64,000 bases of DNA from Closterium sp. NIES-65 (Eukaryota; Streptophyta; Zygnematophyceae; Desmidiales; Closteriaceae), in assembly GCA_948144175.1 (NCBI GenBank), contig CANXME010002010.1, positions 992,001 through 1,056,000 on the forward strand, in the 5' to 3' direction. The notes beneath the pieces are model-generated. The model did not search any database. It was not told where the DNA came from and worked only from the letters and a program-made list of their open reading frames with translations. The number at the start of each line of letters is the position of its first letter. The first letter of the stretch is position 1. The position numbers were made by a program, and so were the translations under genes. Below are positions 1-11,270 of this stretch, one piece after another.

Positions 1-264
1 CCCCACTTTGGAGTGGAGAGGGAGAGCAAGCGCACGAAAACAATATTCGCAGCACCAGCAGAGGCAGCAGTAGCAGCAGCTGCGGTGGCAGTGGCAGATG
101 CAGCAGCAAGAGAAGCTGCAGCAGTAGCAGAAGCAGCCAGAGTGGATGCAGAGTTTCCTTGGTTTAGTCGCAGGGGGAAAGAAAAGAACCCTATTCCAGT
201 GTCGTCTGATAGCCTTGATAGCAGTAGTTATTCTCGTACTGATAGTGGTAGTGATTCTGACTAA
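1..264 (+). CDS. Partial unidentified ORF, Ala-rich then Ser/Asp-rich C-terminus
   Basis: The frame is open from the first base of the window to a TAA at 262-264, so this is the 3' end of something that starts to the left. There is no ATG; the first in-frame start-like codon is GTG at 13. The peptide has a long Ala/Glu/Arg stretch (about residues 13-45), which could be a helical or low-complexity segment, then a Ser/Asp-rich acidic tail ending in SDSD. I recognise no domain. It may be the tail of a host gene or of a transposon ORF. The DNA after the stop is AT-richer and shows no splice-linked continuation I can defend. Confidence 0.3.
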   Translation, partial: PHFGVERESKRTKTIFAAPAEAAVAAAAVAVADAAAREAAAVAEAARVDAEFPWFSRRGKEKNPIPVSSDSLDSSSYSRTDSGSDSD

Positions 265-1663
265 ACTGTAGGCTAGTCTGTTGTATGTCTAGCGAGTATG
301 AGTTTTACTGTTAGTAGTTGTCGGGTTGTTTTAGCCTGTAGAAGTTGTATAGACCGCAAAAAATATTTCATTTGATAGTTCATACTAGTGCTAATGTTTC
401 ATCTTATTGGTCAGACTTCAAAAAAATCATAATCTGAATGTAAGACGATTTTTTTTTCATACACATGCTGTCAGACATGCCATAATTCTAGCGAGAGCCC
501 TGGTATGCAGGGCTCTCGGTATCAAAATATTTCAGTCTGTTGGTCTAGGTTTTAGGCATCTGTTGTATAGTTCATATGCTCCGGCAGACTTAAGCTTATG
601 GCTCATATGAGAGCCCAGACAAAGGCTATGTCATCATATGTTTTTTCAGGAAGCTTATATCATTTTGTCTACTCTAGCAGAAATTGCGCATATTTTCATC
701 AGAAATAGCCAGAATAGCCCCGTTGGCCAGGCCATAGGACTAGTGATACTATGTTGTCTCCTCAGGCACGCGTAGTGATTTTTGCGTGAGGGCACGAGAG
801 TCATTTTTGAATTTTTATAGCCAGCAACATCTGACTCAGGTGATGCCGCGAATCTGTCTGCCAGGCTATGGTCTATATTTGTCTAAATAGTTAGACCAAG
901 CTTTACATTCTGTCTGAGCTTAAGACCACCAAGAATCCTCCGTATGAGGGCCAGACAATTTTTTTTTTTTTTTCCCCAAAAACGTCAGATGGGGTTAAAA
1001 GTTAGCAAGAGCCCTGATGGTATAAGAGCGATCCAGGAATTCTTCGCACTGCCACCTCCGAAGTCTTCAGCAAACTAAGCAGGCATCCTGCGGAGATAAC
1101 TAGTGCAACGGGAGCTAGACTACGGGCTAGGCACGGGGCAAGAGTGATCGTAGCGTTCGTTTGTTCCTTAGTCGTTTCCAAGTGCTAACACTACTTGCTA
1201 GTTCACGGGGAAAATTGGCAAGAGTTTCACTAGGAAAACCTGACAACAAAAGTTCAGAATGATTGCATCAACATTGGCAACACAGACTACATCAGACCTA
1301 GCAAGGCTGCTGGTCGACTGCCAGTGCAGCACGGTCGACCGCGTGCCAGCACGACTTGGCCGACCGCGCTCCAGCAGAGCAGAGTCGCGGCTTGCCAACT
1401 TTGCCAGTCCGCGGTGTGCCAACGCTGCAGTAAGTCGGCTGCACATCGTTGCACCCGCCTGACAATGGTGCACCAGCTTCGCATGTGCGTGCAGCTGGTT
1501 GGCGCCCAACTCCCCGTCACATGCCCAGCGCAGACACTCCACTCGTGACGGCGCCCACCGGCCACGTCGACCTCGGGATACCACCCCCGAGGTCGTACTC
1601 GCAGAAAACACCCCCCAGCGACTTTCGCGCACGTCACCTGGGTATCCTGGTTGACCGGGTATT
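265..1663. other. Non-coding spacer, no recognised gene
   Basis: About 1.4 kb with only short unsupported ORFs. The first 700 bases are AT-rich; a T-run lies near 959-973. From about 1198 the base composition becomes strongly GC-rich, like the leaders of the copia elements further right, but I cannot link it to a particular element. Confidence 0.5.
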
Positions 1664-1850
1664 TCGCGGTCCTCCCGCGGTTTCGCGGCTCTCACGGTCC
1701 TCCCGCGGTTTCCCGGCTCCCACGGTCCTCCCGCGGTTTCGCGGCTCCCACGGACCTCCCGTGGTTTTGCGGCTCCCACGGACCTCCCGTGGTTTCGCGG
1801 CTCCCACGGACCTCCCGTGGTTTCGCGGCCACCGCGGTCCTCCTGCGGTA
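1664..1850. repeat. 28-bp GC-rich tandem repeat, about 7 copies
   Basis: Imperfect head-to-tail copies of a unit like GCGGCTCCCACGGTCCTCCC plus GCGGTTTC. Because 28 is not a multiple of three, the peptide pattern rotates through all frames. That explains the overlapping Arg/Gly/Pro-rich ORFs on both strands here and argues against a coding role. Confidence 0.8.
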
Positions 1851-2063
1851 GACTCCGCCCAATCGAGGACGGGGCCAAACCCTACTCCCGTTGACACGTC
1901 TGGCACACGCTCACGCGTAAGGATGGCATGAGGATCAGGAGGTCAGACAAATCTGACCGCTGAAGCGCAGACCAACCCGTCTGCGACAAACGACGAGACG
2001 ACAACGGTCGACACCGCTCCCTTGCACAACTGCTTCAGCGACTTCCTACATCGGAGCAAGGAG

Positions 2064-2201
2064 TGTCAAGTTACAAAAGTACAAAATGCTGACTAAGGAA
2101 AGTGAAAACAAGCAAGATCTAGCAAGCATAATCCTAACCCTAGGAAAACATGAAGTACACCTAGACTAGCACAAATAAGCTATAACAAGTATAGCTTGAC
2201 A
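2064..2201 (-). repeat. 3' LTR of copia element G
   Basis: Bounded by TG...CA (TGTCAAG at the left edge, CTTGACA at the right), 138 bp. It abuts the minus-strand polypurine tract. The left flank is AGGAG; the matching duplication cannot be tested because the 5' end of G is missing. Confidence 0.7.
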
Positions 2202-2529
2202 CACCCCCATAGTCTAGGTGAGGGTAGTCATGCGAAAAGCAATACACAACAAGGGTCACAGGACCAGACGCAAAAAACACAACAAATCTCGGGGTGGATC
2301 TCAAGATCACCACATAGTCCGAGAACAAGCGAGGGGCCACAAGGCCAGTCCACATGCAAGGATATAGCAAAGATAGAAGATGCAAGAGTACACGACAAGC
2401 ATCTCTACAGAAGCACAGGGCCACAAGGCCAGTCTAGTCGCATATATATAGCAAATATAAAGAGATGCCAGAGTACAAAGCAAAGCATCTCTACACAAGC
2501 AAGTGAGGGCTTGTACACTCAAGGCCAAG

Positions 2530-3984
2530 CTGGGTGCACAAACGCTGGTGGTCACAAGGTGGCAACGCCTTGGTGAAGATATCTGCAGTGTTGGCCTCAG
2601 AGACCACACGTACCACGCGTGCCTGGCCACACTACTGCAACTCACGCAGAAGGAAGTAACGAAGCTGGATGTGCTTCGCCTTCCCAACCAGTCAAGGCTC
2701 CTCACACAATAGGACAGCAGACCTGTTGTCGGCGAACAAGACTGGGGGAGAGCGAGGCCGCTCACCAAGGTTGGTGAGAAGGATAGACATCCGGCGAAGC
2801 TCTTGAGCGGCCATGGCCGCAGCGTACACCTCTGCCTCACAGCTGGAACTGGCGATAGACGACGCCCGAGTCGACCGCCACGAAACAGCACCTGCTCCGA
2901 GGCTAAAGGAGTACTCCTGTGTAGACCGGTGCGTCTCCGCATCATCGGCTCATGACGAGTCTGAGTAACCTGTAAGTGTAACTGGCTGCTTCCCTCAAAG
3001 GACAAGTCACATGCCTGATGTACTCGCCATATACTTCGCCAACCTCTTAGCCGCGTACCAGTGGGAAGGTCGATGTCTCCCAGGCGCAACAAAACGCGCA
3101 ATGACGCTAAGAGGGTAAGCTAGGTCTGGACGAGTGCAGGTCATCAGGTACATGAGACAACCCACCAGCTCAGGGTATGGACCGCTGGACTCAAATGGCT
3201 CGTCCGAAGGTGGAGCCGTGAGCCCATGATCCACACCAAGAGGGGTGAGCTGTACCTTGGAGAACGGGAAGCGAAACCGCGTGAGGATCTGCTCGACCAT
3301 ATGCGACTGAGTCAGCGTAATGGTGCGAGCTGCCCTGTCCCTGGTGATCTGCAGGCCAAGGTAGTGCTGCAGCTCACCAAGGTCAGTGCAAGTGTGTCTC
3401 CTCAGCAGTTCCTCCTTCACGGAGGCCAGCGCGCGTCGGTCGGGAGTGGCAAACACCAGGTCGTCGACGTAGACCAGGATAAAGAACGGGGTCGAGCCAC
3501 GGCGAACGAACAATGACGGGTCAGCAGACGACGGAAAGAAGTCAAGCGCTGCAAGGGTCGAGCAAAATGTGTCGTGCCACTCACGTGGAGCCTGGCGCAG
3601 GCCGTAGACTGGTCGACGCAGCTGCCACTGGGTCCCAGGTGGGAAAGAGCCAGTGAAGCAAGGCAGGCGACGCAGCCAAATCTGCTCGTGCAGGCTCCCC
3701 TGAAGGAACGCGGTGGAAAAGTCCAAGGAGTGCAATTCATAGTCGCGCTGTGCTGCAATATGCAGCAACACCTGAAGAGTACTCATCTTTGGGGTGGGAG
3801 CGAAGGTCTGGAAGAAGTCCACCCCCTCTTGCTGACTAAAGCCTCTCGCCACATAGCGTGCCTTGAACACAGGTGGTGATCCAGGCGGCCGCTTCACCTT
3901 GTAGAGCCATCGGCCACTGACGACGTTTGTCCCAGGTGGTGGGACTGCGTCGACGTAAGTGCCTGTGGACCTATAAGATGCCAT
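2530..3984 (-). pseudogene. Copia reverse transcriptase and RNase H of element G
   Basis: An open frame from 3984 to 3007 carries the copia RT: YKVKRPPGSPPVFKARYVARG near the start, the LHSLDFSTAFLQG block, the VYGLRQAPREWHDT block and the catalytic YVDDLVFA box, then PELVGCLMYLMTCTRPDLAYPL. RNase H continues in broken form to about 2530, where the TKHI..RYFLLREL end block is recognisable in shifted frames. RT would copy the element RNA into cDNA, and RNase H would remove the template. The RT core looks nearly intact but lacks the upstream gag-integrase part. Confidence 0.8.
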
Positions 3985-4005
3985 CTCTGCCTCCTCAGCT
4001 GCTAT

Positions 4006-5760
4006 TCAGTATGAAGCCCAGGGTCCCGAGACCGCCTCGGCGTGAGTGCGAGGTATCGGGATGTCAAGGGCGTCTGGATCTCCCTCAGGGGCATGTAGCA
4101 TGGCGCAGAGATGAGGAGCAGCGGTCGCAAGGAAACCAAGCTCGAACTGCCAGTCCTCGAGGACCTCCAAGGGAAAGATAGGAGCACCCCCAAAGAACGG
4201 AGAACGAGCAGGGCCACTCACCACGTGAGCGGCGTAGTCAAGGCGATGGGAAGAGGCAAAGCCAGCGACAGTGGTAACAAGAGCTGAGACAGACGACAGG
4301 GGTGCAGTCGGGTGAGTCACCAACGCGGACAAAACATGGGAGACGACAGGACGGGAGGCACGGAGGTAGTCGGACAACGGGTCGTGAAGCACAGTGAGGG
4401 ACGACTCAGGGGGCTGTGGAAGGACAGGTGGAGGTGGAACACGAGAGCGAAGAACAAGGTGGAACGGACCGTCTGCACGGTAACGGGACCGACGACGCTC
4501 TGGGGACACAGCACGACTGAGGGGAGAACGACGAGTCCACTGGGACGAGGAAAGGGACTCAACAGGGGGAACAGGAGGGGACGGTAGGGGACCACGAACA
4601 AAGCGTGCAGGTGCTGGGTCGGTGAGGTTGCGTAGTCGCAGTCGCTGCTGCTCCGCCTCCTCTGGCGTCTGCTGCGACGGTACCGGCCCCTGCTGCTGCA
4701 CCTGTCGCTCCGCCTCTGCCCTCTCCTGCTGCGGCTGCAGCTGCACCCGCTGCTGCAACTGGGACTCCTGCACTACCCTCTCCTGCTGCGGCCGTGACTC
4801 CTCCTCTACTCTCTCCTGCTGGGTCTGTAACTGTACCTGCTGCTGCGGGTGGGACTCCTGCGCTACCCTCTCTTGCTGCGGCCGTGACTGCTCCGCTACT
4901 CTCTCCTGCTGGGTCTGTAACTGTACCTGCTGCTGCGGGTGGGACTCGTGCTCTACCCTCTCCTGGTGCGGCCAGGACTGCTCCTCTACTCTCTCCTGGT
5001 GTGTCCGTAACTACACCTGCTGCTGCGGGCAGGACTCCTGCTCTACCCTCTCCTGGTGTGACCGTGACTCCTCCTCGTCCCTCTCCTGCTGCGGATGTGA
5101 CTCCTCCTCTACTCTCTCCTGCTGCTGCTGCAGCTGCTGCTGTGTCCTCTCAAACTGCTCACGCTCCTCCCTCTCCAACCGAAGGAGACGCTGCTCACGG
5201 GTCAGGAAACGTACAGTGCGCGGTGTATGCGCCACAGTGCCAGTGCCTCCAGCTCCAGCACCCCCAGAACCAGCACCTCCACCACCGATACCCCCGGGGC
5301 CTCCAGTACCTCCCGCATAAACACCCCCAGGCTCCGTAGCAACCGGCGGCAGAGAAGAACGAGGGGGAAACTGCGGGACGGACGGGAATCCAGGGGGTGA
5401 GGCGGGGCGAGGCCGCCGACTCGAGGCTTCCGTGTCCTCCACAGGAGTGACCTCCACTCCCACAACCCCTGCACCCCCAGGGCCGACACCACCAGCTCCT
5501 GCAGCCCCAGTACCCTCACCCTCCGCAACTGCACTTCCCGCACCCCCAGACACGACAGGGACTGGACGCTGCGGGGGGGACGACTGCGGAGTGACGTGCG
5601 ACACACCTGACGGGGCAGGACGCGAAAGGGGGGGGGCTACCGGGGCGACTAGGGGAGGCTCAAGGGTGAAGAACAGCGGGGGGGAAAAGACCTCAGTACC
5701 TCGGTGGGGGCGACTCCTGTAGTAACGGACAACCTTGTCAAACATGACGTCATGAGAAGC
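4006..5760 (-). pseudogene. Gln/Glu-rich integrase-RT spacer of element G
   Basis: Same minus frame as the RT. Below the integrase tail come a Pro/Gly-rich stretch (about 5210-5680) and then Gln/Glu/Arg repeats (about 4700-5170) built on units such as QQERVEEES. The heptad-like spacing and charge suggest coiled coil. A Pro/Ser-rich part ending in the pre-RT block (PEGDPDALDIPIPRTHAEAV) follows. The DNA shows 36-69-bp tandem units around CTGCTGCGGGTGGGACTCCTG-like sequence. The spacer differs clearly from the Gly/Ala-rich spacers of elements A, B and H, so G is another family. Function unknown. Confidence 0.6.
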
Positions 5761-5775
5761 GAAAAACCCACAGGT

Positions 5776-6770
5776 GACCGGAGCCAAGGCTGAAAGTGTA
5801 ACCCTGTGACAACCACTGCGTAGCCAAGTCGTCAACCCAAGACGCGTCTGCGTGGCCAGTGAGAACAACTCAACTCCGTCCTCCAAGCACGAGCCCCATG
5901 CCCGACGTACTGCACGAGTAGCGTAACACCCTCTTAGCGGCCTCCTAGTGCTCTGGTCGATGTCTCCCGGGCGCAACATAGCGTGCCAGGATGCTGAGAG
6001 GGTAAGCAAAGGTCACGTCGAGTGCAGGTCATCAGGTACATGAGGCAGCCCACAAGCTCTGGATACGGGTGTAGGTGGACTACTGATATATTTCTCATCA
6101 AGCACTCAGCTCTATGGACTCGTTCGAAGGTGGAGCTGAGAGAGGGTGACCAGTAGGCATAGGAGTGGACTCTGGCGAGGAGTACCGGAATCCGAAGCGC
6201 TGAAGGACCCGGTGCACCATGTGTGAGTGAGTCAGGGTGATGGTGCGCCGTGCTCTGTCCCGGGTGATCTGCAAGCCAAGATAGTTGCACAGCTCACCCT
6301 GGTCTGTGCATGTGTGTCTCTTCTACAGTTCCACCTTCACAAGGTCCTGCGCCTCAGTGTCGGCAGTAGCAAAGACCAAGTCGTCGATGTACACGAGGAT
6401 GTAGAACGGCGGCAGCGAAGTGTCGGTGCGCAGAACCAGCGATGGGTCAGCAGTCAAAGGAGCAAACCCAAGAGCCGCAAGTGTCGTCCTCAGTGTGACA
6501 TGCCACTCGCGAGGCGCCTGGCGGAGACCGTAGACTGGCGGTCGGAGGCTCCACTGGGTACCTGCAGGAAACGACCTAGTGAAGCCAGGTGGGCGGCGCA
6601 GCCTGATCTCCTTGTGCAGGCTGCCATGTAAGAAAGCTGTGCTGAAGTCAAGAGAGTGAAGCTCGTAGTCACGCTGAGCGGCGACGTGCAACAGCACCCG
6701 AAGAGTGGTCATCTTCGGGGTAGGGGAGAAGTTCTTGAAAAACTGAACTCCCTGTCACTGACTAAAGCCT
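5776..6770 (-). pseudogene. Copia reverse transcriptase and partial RNase H of element H
   Basis: The frame from 6712 to 6323 contains KMTTLRVLLHVAAQRDYEL, a STAFLHG block, PVYGLRQAPREWH and the catalytic box as YIDDLVFA. The frame 6290-5934 continues with PELVGCLMYLMTCTRRDL and then shifts frame; the RNase H start block ends at the junction with G. A short extra segment with stops lies near 6060-6110. The upstream pre-RT block (6720-7160) is frame-broken, with a stop near 6758. Confidence 0.75.
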
Positions 6771-7160
6771 CTAGCAACGTAACGAGCCCTAAAGACAGGC
6801 GGAGAACCCGACAGCCGCTTCACCTTGAAAATCCACATGTCCCACCGCGGAGACGGAAGCTTCAGTCCCACCTCAGGGACTAGAGCTTTTCCACTGAGAG
6901 GAGTAGGGACCCGTAATCGCCTCTACGTAAGAGCGCGGGGTCGGGATGTCCGGAGCATCCGGGTCTTCCTCAGGTGCAAGCAACATGGATACGAGATGAG
7001 GTACAGCAGCTGCAAGACACTCAAAGTCCTCCTGTCTTTCCTCAAGGACGTCCGTGCCAAGAGCACACTCACCCCCGATGGACGGAGGACAGACAGGCTC
7101 AGACTCGGCAACAAGACTAGCGATGTAGTCGAGTCGACAGCTAGCAGCAAAGTCAACTAG

Positions 7161-8740
7161 CTCGGCAACTAGGGCAGATGCAGCAGTGGACTCAAACTAA
7201 GGGTCGGTGACAACACTGGCTAGGAGACTGGTGACAGTAGGACTGACAGCACGAACTAGATCAGACTCACGGTCTGAACCGTCGGGAAGAGAAGATGCAG
7301 GAGGAGACGGCAGGGGAACTCGAAGTGGAACAGAGGAAGGACGAAGTATCATACTGTGAATGCTGGGGCGAGGAGGAGGACGCGGATGCGGAACACGACT
7401 ACCACCAGCGCGAACAGGCGTGCCATGGCGAGACGCAGGCTCACGACGCTCTGTAAGAGAGTCTATCTGCGCAGTGTAAGGAGAAGGAGCAGGCAGCAGG
7501 GAGGCTAGTTGTAACTGTAAATGCGACTGGTCTGGCGGTTGATACAGTAGAGGCGAAAAAAGGTCAGCAGAAGACGGGAGACCAAGATCCTGGCGAAGTA
7601 GTGGAACGAAGTACGGTCGCGGTCAGACAGCGCCTCCAGCACTAGTACCGACAGCTCTAGCACCCCCAGCGCCAGAACCTCCAGCTCCAGGGTCACCAGC
7701 TCGAGCACCTGCAGCACCACCAGCTCCAGCAGCTCCAGCATCGCCAGCACCTCCAACAGCTCCAGTACCTCCAACGCCTCCAGTACCTCCAGCAGCAGCA
7801 GCACCACTAGCTCCTGCAGCTCCAGCACCTCCAGCACGAGCACCTCCAGGACCAGCACCTCCTGCACCTCTGGCACCTCCAGTAGCAGCACCACCACAAG
7901 CTTTGGCAGCTCCAGTACCTCCAGTACGAGCACCTCCAGGACCAGCACCTCCAGCACCTCCACGAGAAGCACCACCACCAGCACCAGCAGCTCTAGAACC
8001 TCTACTACCTCCAGCACCTCGAGCACCAGCAGCTCCGGCAGCTCCAGCGCCACCATCACGAGCATCCCCGGGACCAGTAGTGCCAGCATCACCAGCACCT
8101 CCAGCACCAGCAGCACCAATGCCTTGAGTGCCAGCGCCTCCAGTGGCAAGGCCTCCAGCTCCAGCAGCGTGAATCCAAAGGCGGGTGCGCCAAGAGTACC
8201 ACTCGCACAGCTGCTGTGGTGAGAGAGGCTCCCGTCGGCTAGACTGCTGGGGCGAGGCACCAGTGGGACCTCCAAGACTAGCAGCTCCACCACCCCCAGT
8301 ACCTCCAGTACCAGCAGTACCTACAGGACCTCCAGGACTAGCAGCTCCAGGGCCTCCAGCTCCAGCAGTGCCACTCCGAAGGTGTGTGCGCCGAGTGTAC
8401 CACTCGCGCAGCTGCTATGGTGAGAGAGGCTCCCGTAGTGTAGACGTAGTACCCCTAGGCTCAGCACCCCCAGACTCAGCGCCCCCAGGCTCCGCACGCT
8501 CAAGCTCAACACCCCTAGGCTCCGCACGCTCAGACGCAGCACCCCTAAGCTCCAAACCCGCAGGCTCAGCACCCCCAGGCTCCGCACGCTCCGGCTCAGC
8601 ACCCCCACGCTCCGCACGCTCAGGCTCAGCACCTCCAGGCTCCGCACGCTCAGGCTCCGCAACCATTGGCTCAGCACCCCCAGACGCAGCACCTCGAGCA
8701 GCAGTAGAGTCACCAGTGACCTCGACAGGCTCAACGAAGG
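7161..8740 (-). pseudogene. Gly/Ala/Pro-rich integrase-RT spacer of element H
   Basis: The minus strand reads as degenerate pentapeptide-like repeats (GGAEPERAEP type, about 8450-8700) and Gly/Ala blocks (about 7640-8160), the latter visible only after frame changes. Two copies of a motif close to LSPQQLREWY lie at about 8190-8240 and 8397-8440, the second with an in-frame TAG before QLREWY. The same motif occurs in the gag tail of this family. No enzymatic domain is recognised. Confidence 0.6.
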
Positions 8741-8812
8741 GGAGTGGGTCTACTTGAGACACAACTAAAGGAGCAAGATCCTGAGGGGGGAGGGGGTCTA
8801 CCGGAGGGGGAC

Positions 8813-9997
8813 CTAGAGCGAGGAAGAGCGACGGGGGGGGGGAGGGGGGGGGAGAAGAGGGGAAGTGCGGTAGGGGAAGAGATGGTAAAAGGGAACCGAT
8901 TCGTCGAACATGACGTCTTGAGAGGGCAGGACACGGCGCGAGGTGGGGTGGTAAAACTGCCAACCAGGCGCGTCAAGGGGAAAGTCAAGGAAGACGCAAA
9001 GAACGGCGCGCGAGGAGAGCTTGTCCGCAGAGGTATCGCGGACAAAGGCACGAGAGCCCCAGACCCGGAACACCGACGCATCGCCAACCTCTCCCGTCCA
9101 ACGCAGTGTGGGCGAGGTCTCCGGCAAGGAGATACGGGGCCAGAGGTTGAGCTGATGCGCGGTGTACCGGACCACAAACGGCCACAGAATATGGGGAGCA
9201 GCTGCATGAATCATGGAGGTACGAGCGACCTCCATGACTAAGCCAATGCAGCGCTCGGCAACCCCATTCTGGTGCGGAGACGCCGGAAGCGTGAACGACT
9301 AAAGGATGCCCTCCCCACGACAAAAGTCCCACAAGAGGTCGGAGGAAAACTCACCACCTCTGTCAGAGTGCAGACGCAGGACAAGAAGGTCCGTGTCGAA
9401 CCGCTCGCGGAGCTGGAGACGGACAGCGCGGATCAAAGGGATCAAAACATCAGGGACCTCCCCCTTGCTGCGCAAGGGGAAGACCGTGGTGTAACACGAG
9501 TAGTCGTCAACAACCAGCAGAAAGTATCGCTCGCGGCCCTGTCCCTGGACGCGGGCTGGGCCCCACACGTCCATGTGGAGAGTCTGCAGGGGTGCAGTCG
9601 TCGGGGGAAACGAGGAGGAGTGAGGAGCAGCGCACCCGCCCCACCACACAGGGAAGGCAGGGAGGGGAGGCAGAGACCTGGGAAGACCACAGACAAGGAG
9701 GCGAGAGTGCATGTCACGGAGGCGTGGCAGGGAGGGGTGACCTAGGCTGTGGTGCCAAAGGAGAGCTTGGTGCGTTAGGATGCGACATGAACAGGGGGCT
9801 GCTAGCTGACCTGACGCGGACGCAAACGCAGCTACCTGAGGAGGCTCAGTAGTCAGTGTGTACAGGCTCAACCTAGGTTGACGGGTGAACGTGGCCAGGT
9901 GATGGCTCGTCCGTGCACACGTGAAGGTCACCACACGCTGTCCTCTAGGGATGAAGGTATCAACCCAAGCATCCTGAAGGACGGCGTTACTCACCAA
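8813..9997 (-). pseudogene. Copia integrase of element H
   Basis: The frame 9997-9299 starts in the GAG-pre-integrase region: TGxHLATFTRQP-type block, then LWHHSLGHPSLPRL (the His pair of the zinc site), HMDVWGPARVQGQG (first catalytic Asp), DDYSCYTTVFPLRSKG and HSDRGGEFSS (second Asp). The frame 9235-8813 holds the C-terminal part, with ARTSMIHAAAPHILWPF, RVWGSRAFVRD and the FYHPTSRRVLPSQDVMFDESV end block. The QNG..E segment around 9240-9300 lies in the gap between these frames, so integrase is split by a frameshift. Confidence 0.8.
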
Positions 9998-10661
9998 GTT
10001 CGTAGAGAATGAGGTGAGGTGAGCCAGACGGAACCTGCGGACACGGGAGAACAGTGGAGGAACGTGCAGGAACCTGTCCCCAAGAGGGGTCAGCTAGAGA
10101 GACTACAACCGTTGTTGCGAGTGGTGTGACTGTGGTGCTGTCGCGAAAGAAGCAGCGGGAGGCACCTGAGTCAAGCGTGAAGGTGAGCGAGGCCTCAGCA
10201 CGCGCAGTATTAGGGAGAGCAGACTCATCAGCACCTAGAGCAGACTCACCAGCACCTAAAGCAGCAGCCGCTATACCAGGGTCGGCCGACACATACAGGT
10301 AACAATCACCCTGAGTATTATTAGACAAAGCATACATGGCAGAAAGGATAGTGACATAATCTAAAGCAAAGATATCCACCTTGTTCCTAAGCAGCTCTAG
10401 CCAGTGGGGGAGCTCAGCCTCGTTGCGAAACACTGCACGCCAGGCATTGCTCATCTAGGCGAAGTAGCGAGCCAGTGTATGACCAGCTGTCCCGCAAGTA
10501 TGACCAGCCCGATCACCTGTGCGAATGACGTACGAGCAGCCGACAGTAGTCCAAGTCCCCCCACTCTGAGCGTACCACTCACGAAGCTGCTGGGGCGTAA
10601 GGGTCTCGCGCGGACGCTTCTGCAGCCGCATCTGGCCACTGCCAGAAACTCCGCACCGAAC
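9987..10661 (-). pseudogene. Gag C-terminal end and aspartic protease of element H
   Basis: The frame 10454-9987 has AMYALSNNTQGDCYLYVSAD followed by FTLDSGASRCFF, the D-S-G-A active-site loop of a copia aspartic protease. Just upstream, in the same region, is RETLTPQQLREWY and a Cys/His-spaced block (C-SYVIRTGDRAGHT-C...H) related to that of element C, with the last Cys replaced. The protease would cleave the gag-pol polyprotein. Frame changes and a stop before MSNAW show decay. Confidence 0.65.
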
Positions 10662-10785
10662 TGTCAGAATGTTCTTATCTAGCCTGTAGTGGGGTGCTCT
10701 ATAGCGAGTACAACCCTGTTAGGGTTTGCTATATGTATCCCAACTACTACTAGTCAAACCCTCTTCTTTCTTCTAAACTTTGACA
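10662..10785 (+). repeat. 5' LTR of element J
   Basis: 124 bp, TGTCAGAATG...CTTTGACA. It contains the core shared by the LTRs of this lineage (CCTGTAGTGGGGT, then GTACAACC and TTAGGGTTT). The primer binding site starts at 10786. Confidence 0.9.
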
Positions 10786-10800
10786 TGCTATCAGAGCAGG
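10786..10800 (+). promoter_or_regulatory. Primer binding site of element J
   Basis: TGCTATCAGAGCAGG lies immediately after the LTR and is one base from TGGTATCAGAGC, the usual plant binding site for the 3' end of initiator Met tRNA. It would prime minus-strand cDNA synthesis. Confidence 0.75.
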
Positions 10801-10889
10801 TCGATCCCCTTGGATCGATCTTGTGGGTGGGCTCACCACCTCTTTGCTTCCGCTGCAACTGCTACTGCTACTCTCTGTGCCGTGCGGCA

Positions 10890-11270
10890 GTTTTTCTTCC
10901 CGCCGTGCGCCCCGTGGCGCGCGGCGGTTTTCTGCCCGCCGTGCGCCCCGAGGCGCGCGGCGGTTCTCTGCCCGCTGTGCGCCCCGAGGCGCGCGGCGGG
11001 CTTCTGCCCCGTCATTCGGCGCGTCACCCGCTGGAGACGCCGCGACGCGCGACGGGGACCCGCGCGTCGCCCCCCGTCGCCCGTCGTGGCCAGCGCACGG
11101 CCCGTACGGGCTGCGCCAGGCCTGCGCGCGACCCGTACGGGCTGCGCCAGGCCCGCGCGCGACCCGTACGGGCGGCGCCTGGCCCGCGCGCGGCCCGTAT
11201 GGGCGCGCTAGGCCCGCGCGCGGCTTGGGCCGCCTGCGCGCGGCTCGGGCGACTTTACCAGGCCCGTGGT
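10890..11270 (+). repeat. GC-rich tandem repeats in element J leader
   Basis: Two arrays: roughly 45-bp units around GTGCGCCCCGAGGCGCGCGG (10890-11010) and roughly 30-bp units around CCCGTACGGGCTGCGCCAGG (11090-11260). The second repeat type recurs in element D (41690-41800), tying J and D into one family. Confidence 0.8.

Larger units (their letters stand above)
2064..5775 (-). mobile_element. Ty1/copia element G, 5'-truncated, minus strand
   Basis: Reading on the minus strand: the extreme end of the integrase region (HDVMFDKVV block near 5740), a Gln/Glu-rich spacer, reverse transcriptase, RNase H, a polypurine tract (CTATGGGGGTGTG on the minus strand, just above 2201) and a 3' LTR (2064-2201). 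Gag, protease and most of integrase are missing. At about 5770-5776 the sequence changes abruptly into the RNase H region of a second copia (H). The spacer and RT share one frame, broken by a stop near 5010 and one near 4004. It is a defective, chimeric remnant. Confidence 0.8.

Noticed and set aside
1040..1110. Possible 5S rRNA-like stretch (CTCCGAAGTCTTCAGC resembles part of 5S)
   Set aside because: Only a short stretch matches; the rest of the 5S layout and its internal promoter are absent.
7505..8293. 262-codon Leu/Val/Glu-rich minus-strand ORF, looking like a coiled-coil or LRR protein
   Set aside because: It is an off-frame reading of the Gly/Ala spacer of copia H; the sense frame gives the expected Gly/Ala repeats and LREWY motifs.
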